In this document: positions 1 through 5,769 of the stretch, piece after piece
How positions within the stretch are numbered: the stretch's first letter is position 1
Layout: every line of letters begins with the position of its first letter
DNA from: an uncultured Alistipes sp.
GTDB taxonomy: Bacteria; Bacteroidota; Bacteroidia; Bacteroidales; Rikenellaceae
Assembly: GCF_902388705.1 (NCBI RefSeq)
Contig: NZ_CABMQJ010000041.1
Location: 1 to 19,542, forward strand
DNA: 19,542 nt
Direction: 5' to 3'
Translations under genes and position numbers: made by a program
Notes under the pieces: generated by a model
What the model was told of the DNA's origin: nothing
Database searches by the model: none
Seen by the model: the letters and a program-made list of their open reading frames with translations, nothing else

Positions 1-68
1 TGCAAGAAATTTTCTGAATAAGTTTTTTTTCATAATGATGAAGAATTGAAATGGAATTGTTTTTTGTG

Positions 69-174
69 TTGACGCATTAATTTTCAATAGAGTGACGCAT
101 TGGTTTATTTCATTGTAACGCAATTTTTTTCAGGCCTTGACGCATGGGTTGTTGGTATCATATATGATACGCAT
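69..174. repeat. Iterated ACGCA motif array (iteron-like), 4-5 copies
   Basis: The core ACGCA occurs at 72-76, 95-99, 118-122, 140-144 and 169-173. The first four are spaced 23, 23 and 22 bp and the fifth lies 29 bp on. Copies 1, 2 and 4 share TGACGCAT; copy 3 is TAACGCAA and copy 5 is ATACGCAT. Parts of the spacers also agree: a T-rich run ending in CA follows copies 1-3 at +13, +16 and +13. A period of just over two helical turns suggests a protein reading one face of the DNA. The array ends just upstream of the small XRE regulator, so an operator array is the simplest inference. An iteron-like or recombinase accessory-site role is also possible. The repeats are seen directly; the function is inference. 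Confidence 0.6.
155..170. promoter_or_regulatory. Perfect 16-bp palindrome, candidate operator
   Basis: GTATCATATATGATAC is a perfect inverted repeat. It overlaps the last ACGCA copy and sits about 60 bp upstream of the XRE-type coding region. Dimeric XRE/Cro-type repressors commonly bind palindromes of this size near their own promoter, so autoregulation is a reasonable inference. Confidence 0.5.
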
Positions 175-176
175 GG

Positions 177-202
177 TGCAAATATATATATAAAAATTTG
201 CA
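177..202. promoter_or_regulatory. TGCAAAT/ATTTGCA inverted repeat around an AT-only core
   Basis: The arms TGCAAAT (177-183) and ATTTGCA (196-202) are perfect inverted repeats separated by 12 bp made only of A and T. The element lies between the palindrome at 155-170 and the XRE start codon. It may be a second operator or part of the promoter; no clean TAnnTTTG element is present here. Confidence 0.35.
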
Positions 203-230
203 CAACAAAATTTTTATCCAAATTTTTGAA

Positions 231-449
231 ATGGCAGTTGTTTATGAGGAGGAGATTACCTATATCTCTTCAAGGATCAGGGAGTTGAGGAGGGAGAAGA
301 GTCTGACGGTACAGGAACTTGCATACCGTTGCGACATGGAAAGATCCAATTTGAGCCGTATCGAGGCGGGGCGCACCAACCTTACGGTCAAGACCATGTG
401 TATCATATGTAACGCATTGAACGTGAGCCTGCGGGATGTTATTCGCTGA
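231..449 (+). CDS. Small XRE-family HTH transcriptional regulator
   Basis: The 72-residue protein is almost entirely one HTH_3/Cro-C1 domain. It has the N-terminal helix ISSRIRELRREKSLTVQEL, the recognition-helix region ERSNLSRIEAGRTNLT and the closing helix ALNVSLRDVIR. It should be a cytosolic DNA-binding protein with no effector domain. I chose the ATG at 231; a TTG at 198 in the same frame would add 11 residues but lies inside an inverted repeat. The gene stands alone, in DNA visibly richer in A and T than the following operon, and is preceded by the repeat array and palindrome, which are natural candidates for its operators. Its targets cannot be read from the window. It is not HipB-like by context, since no toxin gene is adjacent inside the window. 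Confidence 0.8.
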   Translation: MAVVYEEEITYISSRIRELRREKSLTVQELAYRCDMERSNLSRIEAGRTNLTVKTMCIICNALNVSLRDVIR

Positions 450-507
450 CAGGGGTATACCTATATTTATAGTCCCCTGTCCTATTGTCCATTGAGTTCT
501 TTTTTTA
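448..507 (+). terminator. Hairpin terminator after the XRE gene
   Basis: GACAGGGG (448-455, overlapping the TGA stop) pairs perfectly with CCCCTGTC (474-481) across an 18-nt AT-rich loop. The T run at 500-506 is about 18 nt downstream of the stem, so this is not a textbook intrinsic terminator, but it separates the XRE gene from the cvpA operon. Confidence 0.45.
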
Positions 508-536
508 GGCCGTTTCGGTAATTTGTCGTATATTTA
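503..536 (+). promoter_or_regulatory. Possible promoter of the cvpA-rsgA-trmH operon
   Basis: TATATTTA at 529-536 matches seven of the eight positions of the Bacteroidetes -7 element (TAnnTTTG). A T-rich stretch ending near 507 lies at the -33 distance but has no TTTG. The start codon of cvpA is 27 bp downstream. Confidence 0.35.
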
Positions 537-562
537 CGAACCAAAACAAGAAACGGTTTTTA

Positions 563-1063
563 GTGAACACAATCGATTTGATCGTCTGCATTGTGCTGGT
601 GCTGGCCGTATGGAACGGCTGGCGGCAGGGCTTTGTCGTACAGGTATGTTCCCTGGCGGGCATTGTCGCCGGCATCTGGATTGCGTCGCGGTACGGCGCC
701 GAAGTCGGCGCGTGGCTGAAACTCGACCAGACGGTATCCTCCGCCGGGGGATTCGTCGTGGTGCTGCTGCTCGTGGTGCTGCTCGTGGCCATCGCCGCGC
801 GGCTGGTGCGCAAGCTGTTCCACTTCGCCGGATTCGGGATTCCCGACATTGTGCTGGGCATTGCGGTATCGGTTTTGAAGTACCTGCTGGTGTTGAGCGT
901 CCTCTTTTCGGCGTTCGACGCGCTGAACGAGGACTACACCCTCGTGGGGCCGCGGACAATCGAAAAGTCGAGGTGCTATAAACCCGTCATGCGCCTGTCG
1001 GAGGCCGTTTTCCCATTTCTGGAATGGGTCGGCGACCAGGTGCCGCGGCAAGAAGAGGAGTAA
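563..1063 (+). CDS. cvpA: CvpA family membrane protein
   Basis: The 166-residue protein has four hydrophobic segments, at about residues 4-20, 24-42, 62-84 and 92-115. That is the length and topology of the CvpA/colicin V production family, inner-membrane proteins of poorly defined function tied to envelope homeostasis. The conserved opening (IDLIVCIVLV, then NGWRQGF) and a short polar tail ending QVPRQEEE fit the family. The start is GTG at 563; no better ATG precedes the first membrane segment. It is the first gene of the operon, with rsgA beginning 4 bp after its stop. Family assignment is firm; the cellular role is not established from sequence. Confidence 0.85.
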   Translation: MNTIDLIVCIVLVLAVWNGWRQGFVVQVCSLAGIVAGIWIASRYGAEVGAWLKLDQTVSSAGGFVVVLLLVVLLVAIAARLVRKLFHFAGFGIPDIVLGIAVSVLKYLLVLSVLFSAFDALNEDYTLVGPRTIEKSRCYKPVMRLSEAVFPFLEWVGDQVPRQEEE

Positions 1064-1067
1064 ACCG

Positions 1068-1988
1068 ATGGAAAAACGATTCTCGGGAGTGGTGATGCGT
1101 GCCACGGGAAGCTGGTACGACGTGATGCACGGCGGCGAAACGGTTCGCTGCCGCATCCGGGGGCGCCTGCGCCTGCGGGGCACGCGCTCGACCAACCCGG
1201 TCGTCGTGGGCGACGAAGTGGTTTGCGAGGCGGACGAGGGCGGCGATTACGTCATCTGCGACATCTGTCCCCGCCGCAACTACGTCATCCGCCGTGCCTC
1301 GAACCTCTCGAAAGAGTCGCATATCATCGCGGCCAATATCGACCAGGCGCTGCTGATGGTGACCCTGCGTGCGCCCGAAACGGCCACGGAGTTCGTAGAC
1401 CGTTTCCTGGTGACCTGCGAAGCCTACAAGGTTCCCGTGACGATTGTCCTTTCGAAAATCGACCTGCAAGACCCCGGAGCCGTGGCGGACTTCCGTGCCG
1501 TATACGAGGGGGCCGGTTACCGCGTTCTCGAAGTTTCGGCACCCGAAGGCATCGGCATCGAAGCCGTCAAGGAGCTGCTTGCCGACCGCAGAACCCTGCT
1601 GTCGGGCAACTCGGGCGTCGGCAAGTCGACGCTCATACGCGCCATCGACCCGTCGCTGGACATCCGCACGGGCGAAATTTCCGAAAGCCACCACAAAGGG
1701 CGCCATACCACGACCTTCTCCACGATGTACCCGCTGGCCGGGGGCGGGGAGGTGATCGACACCCCGGGTATCAAGGGCTTCGGCCTGATCGACATCGACG
1801 ACGCAGAGCTCTGGCACTATTTCCCCGAGATGATGCGCGTAGCCCCCGACTGCCGCTTCTACAACTGCACGCACACCCATGAACCGGGATGCGCCGTGGC
1901 GGAGGCCGTCAAAGCCGGCGAAATCGCGTGGGCCCGCTACGAAAGCTACCTGAAAATCCTCGACGAAGATGACAAATACCGGAAATAG
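1068..1988 (+). CDS. rsgA: Ribosome small subunit-dependent GTPase A
   Basis: RsgA (YjeQ) is a circularly permuted GTPase that acts late in 30S subunit maturation. All landmarks are visible in the 306-residue protein: an N-terminal OB-fold (about 1-75); then the G motifs in permuted order, G4 SKID (129-132), G1 GNSGVGKS (180-187), G2 threonines in GRHTTT (211-216) and G3 DTPG (231-234); and a C-terminal zinc site with Cys262, Cys267, His269 and Cys275. G4 reads SKID rather than NKxD, a tolerated variant. Length is normal. Four bp separate it from cvpA, and its last 20 bp overlap the start of the next gene, so translation is probably coupled. Confidence 0.96.
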   Translation: MEKRFSGVVMRATGSWYDVMHGGETVRCRIRGRLRLRGTRSTNPVVVGDEVVCEADEGGDYVICDICPRRNYVIRRASNLSKESHIIAANIDQALLMVTLRAPETATEFVDRFLVTCEAYKVPVTIVLSKIDLQDPGAVADFRAVYEGAGYRVLEVSAPEGIGIEAVKELLADRRTLLSGNSGVGKSTLIRAIDPSLDIRTGEISESHHKGRHTTTFSTMYPLAGGGEVIDTPGIKGFGLIDIDDAELWHYFPEMMRVAPDCRFYNCTHTHEPGCAVAEAVKAGEIAWARYESYLKILDEDDKYRK

Positions 1989-2658
1989 GGACACCGCATG
2001 GTATGCCGAACGCATTGCCTGCCTTGCGGAATTCATGACCCCGGAACGCCATGACGTACTCCGCAATACGGTGGCCATGCGTACGCGCTACATGACCGTC
2101 CTGGCCGAGAACATGTTTCACGGGCAGAACGCCGCCGCGCTGATTCGCCACTGCGAGGCGTTCGGCGTGCAGGAGATGCACACCGTGGAAACGCTCTGCA
2201 GGTTCGAGCCCAATCCCGACATCGTGCGCGGCACCGACCAGTGGGTCGACATCCGGCGCCATGCATCGACGGCCGAGGCCATCGCCGCCCTGCGCGGTGC
2301 CGGTTACCGCATCGTCGCGACCACGCCCCACCGCGAGGACGTGACGCCCGAAACGTTCGATGTCGCACGCGGCCCGTTCGCGCTGGTTTTCGGAACGGAG
2401 CATGCGGGGATTTCGGACGAGGTAATCGCCGGGGCCGACGAATTCCTGCGTATCCCGATGTGCGGCATGGTCGAGAGCCTGAACGTTTCGGCATCGGCGG
2501 CCATCCTGATTTACATGCTTTCGGAGCGCGTGCGGTTTACGGTCGGCGACTGGCGGATGGACCGGGCGGGGCAGGCCGAAGTGCTCTTCCGGTGGATGCA
2601 GGCCAGCGTCAAGGACGCTGCAGGCATACTCGCACGAAAATTCGAAGATTGCGAATGA
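1969..2658 (+). CDS. trmH: TrmH/SpoU family RNA 2'-O-methyltransferase
   Basis: This SPOUT-fold methyltransferase transfers a methyl group from S-adenosylmethionine to a ribose 2'-OH; TrmH proper makes Gm18 in tRNA. In the 229 residues, motif 1 has Asn54 and catalytic-type Arg60 (QNAAALIRH), motif 2 is FGTEHAGIS (141-149) and motif 3 is IPMCGMVESLNVSASAAI (162-179). The TDQWVDIRRH stretch (89-98) and the MVESLNVS motif look closer to TrmH than to RlmB or TrmL, but the exact RNA target cannot be proved here. The ATG at 1969 lies within the 3' end of rsgA, 20 bp overlap, and the stop overlaps the next start as ATGA. It works alongside rsgA in RNA and ribosome maturation. Confidence 0.85.
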   Translation: MTNTGNRDTAWYAERIACLAEFMTPERHDVLRNTVAMRTRYMTVLAENMFHGQNAAALIRHCEAFGVQEMHTVETLCRFEPNPDIVRGTDQWVDIRRHASTAEAIAALRGAGYRIVATTPHREDVTPETFDVARGPFALVFGTEHAGISDEVIAGADEFLRIPMCGMVESLNVSASAAILIYMLSERVRFTVGDWRMDRAGQAEVLFRWMQASVKDAAGILARKFEDCE

Positions 2659-3857
2659 ATACCATTTTGAGAAAACAGTTCCTGGCCCACGTGGGCCAGA
2701 CCTCGCCGTCACCGATGCTGGTCGAAGTGGCGCGCGCCGAGGGTTCGTTCTTCTATACGCCCGAAGGGAAACGCTATTACGACCTGGTGGCGGGTGTTTC
2801 GGTGAGCAACGTCGGCCACTGCAATCCCACCGTGGTGCGGGCCGTGCAGGAGCAGGCCGCACGTTACATGCACGTGATGGTCTACGGCGAATTAATCGAA
2901 ACCCCGCAGGTGGAATACGCTTCGAAAATCGCCTCGCTGCTGCCGGGAGGGCTGGAAAGCGTATACTTCGTCAACTCGGGCGCCGAAGCGGTCGAGGGGG
3001 CGCTCAAACTCGCCAAACGGCATACCGGGCGCACGGAACTGATTTCCATGCGCCGCGCCTACCACGGCTCGACCCACGGCTCGATGAGCATGATGGGAGC
3101 GCCCGAGGGCGAGGAGTGGAAAGGGGCTTTTCGGCCCCTGCTGCCCGACGTGCAGGCAATCGAATTCAACGATTTCGGGGCCTTGGAGCGCATCACGCGC
3201 CGCACGGCGTGTGTGCTGGCCGAACCCGTGCAGGGCGAGGCCGGCGTCCGGCCGCCGCTGCCGGGGTACCTGGAGGCGCTGCGCAGGCGCTGCGACGAAG
3301 TCGGCGCCCTGCTGGTCTTCGACGAAATACAGACCGGCATGGGACGCACGGGCGCGTTGTTCGCCATGCTCAAATACGGCGTTACGCCCGACATCGTGTG
3401 CCTGGCCAAGGCTTTCGGGGGCGGCATGCCGCTGGGGGCGTTCATCTCGAGGCCGGAGATTATGCAGACCCTGCAGGAGAATCCCGTGCTGGGGCATATC
3501 ACCACGTTCGGCGGCCATCCGGTCTGCTGTGCGGCGGGGCTGGCTGCGCTGAACTACCTCGTCGACAACGGGGTTGTCGGCGAAGTCGAAGCGAAGGGAG
3601 CGCTTTACGAACGGCTGCTCGGCGACCATCCCGCCGTGCGCGAAATCCGCCGCAGCGGCCTGCTGCTGGCCGTGGAGCTGGGCGATCCCGGGAAGCTCTA
3701 CCGCATGATGGAGCTGTTCAGGGAAGCCGGGATTTTAAGCGACTGGTTCCTTTTCTGCGACACGGCGTTCCGCATCTCGCCGCCGCTGACCATCTCCGTG
3801 GAGGAGGTGCGCGAAAGCGCCGCAATCGTCCGCGGGTGCCTTGACCGGTTGGGATAA
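2655..3857 (+). CDS. Class III PLP-dependent aminotransferase
   Basis: The 400-residue, full-length fold-type I aminotransferase shows the PLP phosphate loop SGAEAVEGALK (108-118), YHG (136-138), EPVQGEAG (190-197), the FDEIQTGMGRTG block with Asp223 (222-233), the Schiff-base Lys252 in CLAKAFGGG, and Arg373 in FRISPPLTI, probably the substrate carboxylate binder. Class III members include acetylornithine, ornithine, 4-aminobutyrate and beta-alanine aminotransferases, and sequence inspection does not separate them. No arginine-biosynthesis gene is near, so I give no symbol. I chose the ATG at 2655 because it overlaps the trmH stop (ATGA) and matches the family's N-terminus; the frame stays open further upstream only as the shadow of trmH. 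Confidence 0.9.
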   Translation: MNTILRKQFLAHVGQTSPSPMLVEVARAEGSFFYTPEGKRYYDLVAGVSVSNVGHCNPTVVRAVQEQAARYMHVMVYGELIETPQVEYASKIASLLPGGLESVYFVNSGAEAVEGALKLAKRHTGRTELISMRRAYHGSTHGSMSMMGAPEGEEWKGAFRPLLPDVQAIEFNDFGALERITRRTACVLAEPVQGEAGVRPPLPGYLEALRRRCDEVGALLVFDEIQTGMGRTGALFAMLKYGVTPDIVCLAKAFGGGMPLGAFISRPEIMQTLQENPVLGHITTFGGHPVCCAAGLAALNYLVDNGVVGEVEAKGALYERLLGDHPAVREIRRSGLLLAVELGDPGKLYRMMELFREAGILSDWFLFCDTAFRISPPLTISVEEVRESAAIVRGCLDRLG

Positions 3858-3859
3858 GG

Positions 3860-3898
3860 GCCCGGGCACAGGGGCAATCCCGGAAAGCATTCCCGGGC
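3860..3898 (+). other. GC-rich hairpin after the aminotransferase gene
   Basis: GCCCGGG (3860-3866) can pair with CCCGGGC (3892-3898). Alternatively, CCCGGAA (3879-3885) pairs with TTCCCGGG (3890-3897), with one bulged C and an AGCA loop. There is no T run, so this is RNA structure rather than an intrinsic terminator. The rest of 3858-3973 holds no gene that I can see. Confidence 0.35.
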
Positions 3899-3973
3899 GC
3901 GGAAGGCATACAGCGGGCCGTGGAGGAGAACAGATCCGGGACGCAGCAATGAAAACCGCAGGTGCAGAATACG

Positions 3974-4015
3974 AAGGCTCCGGAACGAACCGCCGCTCCG
4001 GAGCCTTTCTGTTTT
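3974..4015 (+). terminator. Strong intrinsic terminator of the cvpA operon
   Basis: AAGGCTCCGGA (3974-3984) and TCCGGAGCCTT (3997-4007) form a perfect 11-bp stem with a 12-nt loop, followed by TTTCTGTTTT. It ends the + strand operon, 116 bp past the aminotransferase stop. The convergent lipoprotein gene finishes at 4060, and the hairpin may also stop transcripts from that side, though the T tract there is weak. Confidence 0.85.
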
Positions 4016-4059
4016 CGGTGTCTTTTTCGGTGCCTTCCCAGCGCCGTCCTAACGACTTT

Positions 4060-4743
4060 TCAGCGCTCGCCGAGCCACATGCCGTACCTCCATTCCATGC
4101 CGTCGGGCATTCGGTTGGTAACGGTCTGGATTTTCGAATCCGCGCTCCAGTCGCTTCTTTCGACAATCCTGTTCCACCCCTTTTCCAGTTTCAGGTCATA
4201 GGTCGTGGACTGCTCCCACCAATCCACCCCCGAGCCGGTTACCGTCACGGGCCGGTCGCAGTATACGTATTGCAGCCGGTATGTCGTTGCTCCGACGGTG
4301 CGGCCCAGATAGAGATGGGCCGAAACCCGGTCGCCGTCCATATCGCAGGCGATTTCCGTGAAAGACACGGTATTCGCAGCCGGGTCGCTGATTTCGAATC
4401 CTTCCGGAATGTCGCCGGCGATACTGCTCATCAGTGCCTGCGGGGGATTCTCGGGCAGGAGCAGCCGGGTGCCGCCATCGCTGAAAGACGCGCGCAGCAT
4501 AACGCGCGCATGCTCCTGTGCAAGTTCGGCCGCCGTACGGCCCTTGACACCGGGCGGCATATGGTACCTGGCGACAAAAGCCACCTGTGAGATTGCCGGA
4601 TGGTCGCCCGCGATACCCGCTATTTCGATTGCGTCGGTAAGGCCCACCGTCTGGAAAGTCGGCTCGGCCGGTTTCTCATATTTCACGCAGGCCTGCAGCG
4701 CCAGGGCGACGGCGGTTGAAACGAGAATCAGCTGTTTTTTCAT
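4060..4743 (-). CDS. Hypothetical lipoprotein (unrecognised family)
   Basis: I do not recognise this 227-residue protein. The N-terminus MKKQLILVSTAVALALQAC is a lipoprotein signal peptide with lipobox LQAC, so the mature protein should begin at Cys19 and be anchored in a membrane facing the periplasm or cell surface. The remainder is soluble, with several tryptophans and tyrosines near the C-terminus (DWWEQST, WRYGMWLGER) and alternating strand-like segments, suggesting a small beta-rich fold. I chose the ATG at 4743 because it starts the signal peptide directly; the frame is open for 33 more upstream codons that give no plausible leader. It lies 82 bp downstream of nfo on the same strand and could be co-transcribed. 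Confidence 0.75.
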   Translation of the reverse strand: MKKQLILVSTAVALALQACVKYEKPAEPTFQTVGLTDAIEIAGIAGDHPAISQVAFVARYHMPPGVKGRTAAELAQEHARVMLRASFSDGGTRLLLPENPPQALMSSIAGDIPEGFEISDPAANTVSFTEIACDMDGDRVSAHLYLGRTVGATTYRLQYVYCDRPVTVTGSGVDWWEQSTTYDLKLEKGWNRIVERSDWSADSKIQTVTNRMPDGMEWRYGMWLGER

Positions 4744-4817
4744 ACGCACTATTGTCTGTAGAGTGTTGTCCGGGATTTTTCCGGGGCGGCAAATGGCCGG
4801 AATGCGGTTTTTCCCGC

Positions 4818-4832
4818 GCGGTGATTCACCGC
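4818..4832 (-). other. Short hairpin over the nfo stop codon
   Basis: GCGGTG (4818-4823) and CACCGC (4827-4832) pair across a 3-nt loop at the nfo stop codon. There is no T run at the proper distance, so read-through into the lipoprotein gene is likely. Confidence 0.3.
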
Positions 4833-5674
4833 TCTTCCGCAAAGGCTTTGAGCAGGGCGATTTCCTCGCTCCAGCGCGCCTCGTCGGGGGTTTCGAGAAT
4901 CAGCGGAATGCCGTCGAAACGCGCATCCTGCATGATGTAGCGGAAACACTCCATGCCGATCATCCCCTCGCCCAGCGGCGTGTGGCGGTCGACACGGCTG
5001 CCCAGTATCTTCAGGGCGTCGTTCAGGTGCATGCCTTTCAGGTATTCGAATCCTACGATGCGCTCCAGTTCGGCGAACGTCCGCTCGCACGCCTCGGCCG
5101 TGCGCAGGTCGTACCCCGCCGCAAAGGCGTGGCAGGTGTCGATGCAGACGCCCACGCGCGACTTGTCCTCGACCCGGTCGATCAGGTAGGCGAGGTGTTC
5201 GAATGCAAAACCCAGGTTGGAACCCTGCCCTGCCGTGTTCTCGATGACGGCCGTGACCCCGCGGGTCTTGTCGAGCACCCGGTTGATCGACTCGGCAATC
5301 AGGTCCAGCGACCGCTCGGGAGCTATTTTCTGGAGGTGGCTGCCGGGGTGGAAGTTCAGGCGGTCGAGGCCCAGCGCCTCGCAGCGCTGCATCTCGTCGA
5401 GGAAAGCCGCCCGCGACTTTTCGAGCCCCTCGCGCTCGGGATGCCCGAGGTTTATGAGGTACGAATCGTGGGGCAGAATCTGCGCCGGCGCGTAACCGTA
5501 CTGCTCGCATGCTTTGCGGAATGCATCGATTTGGGCGGCGGTAAGGGGTGCGGCGACCCACTGGCGCTGGTTTTTCGTGAAAAGGGCGAACGCCGTGGCC
5601 CCTATCGCGTGCGCATTGGCGGGGGCGTTTTCCGCGCCTCCCGCGGCGCTTACGTGTGCTCCGATATATTTCAT
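4826..5674 (-). CDS. nfo: Endonuclease IV (AP endonuclease)
   Basis: Endonuclease IV cleaves DNA 5' to abasic sites in base excision repair, using a trinuclear zinc centre in a TIM barrel. In this 282-residue protein all nine metal ligands fall at the same numbers as in E. coli Nfo: His69, His109, Glu145, Asp179, His182, His216, Asp229, His231 and Glu261. The blocks PHDSYLINLG, NFHPGSH, VIENTAGQG, CIDTCHAFAAGYDL, MHLND, DRHTPLGEG and LILETP are clear. Length is standard. The start at 5674 gives the family N-terminus MKYIGAHVSAAGG. It is divergent from the DUF3078 gene across a 95-bp AT-rich region and is followed on its own strand by the lipoprotein gene. Confidence 0.97.
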   Translation of the reverse strand: MKYIGAHVSAAGGAENAPANAHAIGATAFALFTKNQRQWVAAPLTAAQIDAFRKACEQYGYAPAQILPHDSYLINLGHPEREGLEKSRAAFLDEMQRCEALGLDRLNFHPGSHLQKIAPERSLDLIAESINRVLDKTRGVTAVIENTAGQGSNLGFAFEHLAYLIDRVEDKSRVGVCIDTCHAFAAGYDLRTAEACERTFAELERIVGFEYLKGMHLNDALKILGSRVDRHTPLGEGMIGMECFRYIMQDARFDGIPLILETPDEARWSEEIALLKAFAEER

Positions 5675-5689
5675 GCGAATGTCTTTATA

Positions 5690-5709
5690 TTAACTTCAGA
5701 CAAAGTTAA
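5690..5709. promoter_or_regulatory. TTAACTT/AAGTTAA inverted repeat in divergent promoter region
   Basis: Perfect 7-bp arms TTAACTT (5690-5696) and AAGTTAA (5703-5709) are separated by 6 bp, 15 bp upstream of the nfo start. The element could be an operator acting on nfo or a hairpin in its leader RNA. Confidence 0.4.
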
Positions 5710-5729
5710 GGATTTTGTAAATAATTTCA

Positions 5730-5737
5730 TAAATTTG
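5730..5737 (+). promoter_or_regulatory. -7 promoter element for the DUF3078-S41 operon
   Basis: TAAATTTG is an exact TAnnTTTG match 32 bp before the ATG at 5770. A TTTG lies at 5714-5717 but only 12 bp upstream, too close for the usual -33 spacing. Confidence 0.5.
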
Positions 5738-5750
5738 CATATTGAATTTC

Positions 5751-5758
5751 CAAATATA
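5751..5758 (-). promoter_or_regulatory. Possible -7 promoter element for nfo
   Basis: On the - strand this reads TATATTTG, an exact TAnnTTTG match 76 bp upstream of the nfo start. No TTTG stands at the -33 distance. It overlaps the + strand promoter region, so the two directions may compete. Confidence 0.35.
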
Positions 5759-5769
5759 ATCGCTTCACT

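Noticed and set aside
69..174. CRISPR array
   Set aside because: Only about 8 bp are conserved per unit, with a 22-23 bp period, far too short for CRISPR repeats plus spacers, and no cas gene is present.
100..288. A 62-codon + strand frame across the repeat array
   Set aside because: It overlaps the array, palindrome and XRE start and has no domain; the XRE frame explains the region better.
400..418. GTATCATATGTAACGCAT inside the XRE gene, resembling the upstream palindrome and ACGCA motif
   Set aside because: It encodes the conserved CIICNAL segment of the HTH domain, so coding constraint can explain it; it is not palindromic.
987..2078. A 363-codon - strand frame opposite rsgA
   Set aside because: It is a shadow of rsgA; its His/Arg/Val-rich translation has no recognisable domain and the + strand gene is certain.
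2202..2220. tRNA T-loop-like GGTTCGAGCCC
   Set aside because: It lies in the trmH reading frame and no acceptor stem, anticodon arm or CCA context is present.
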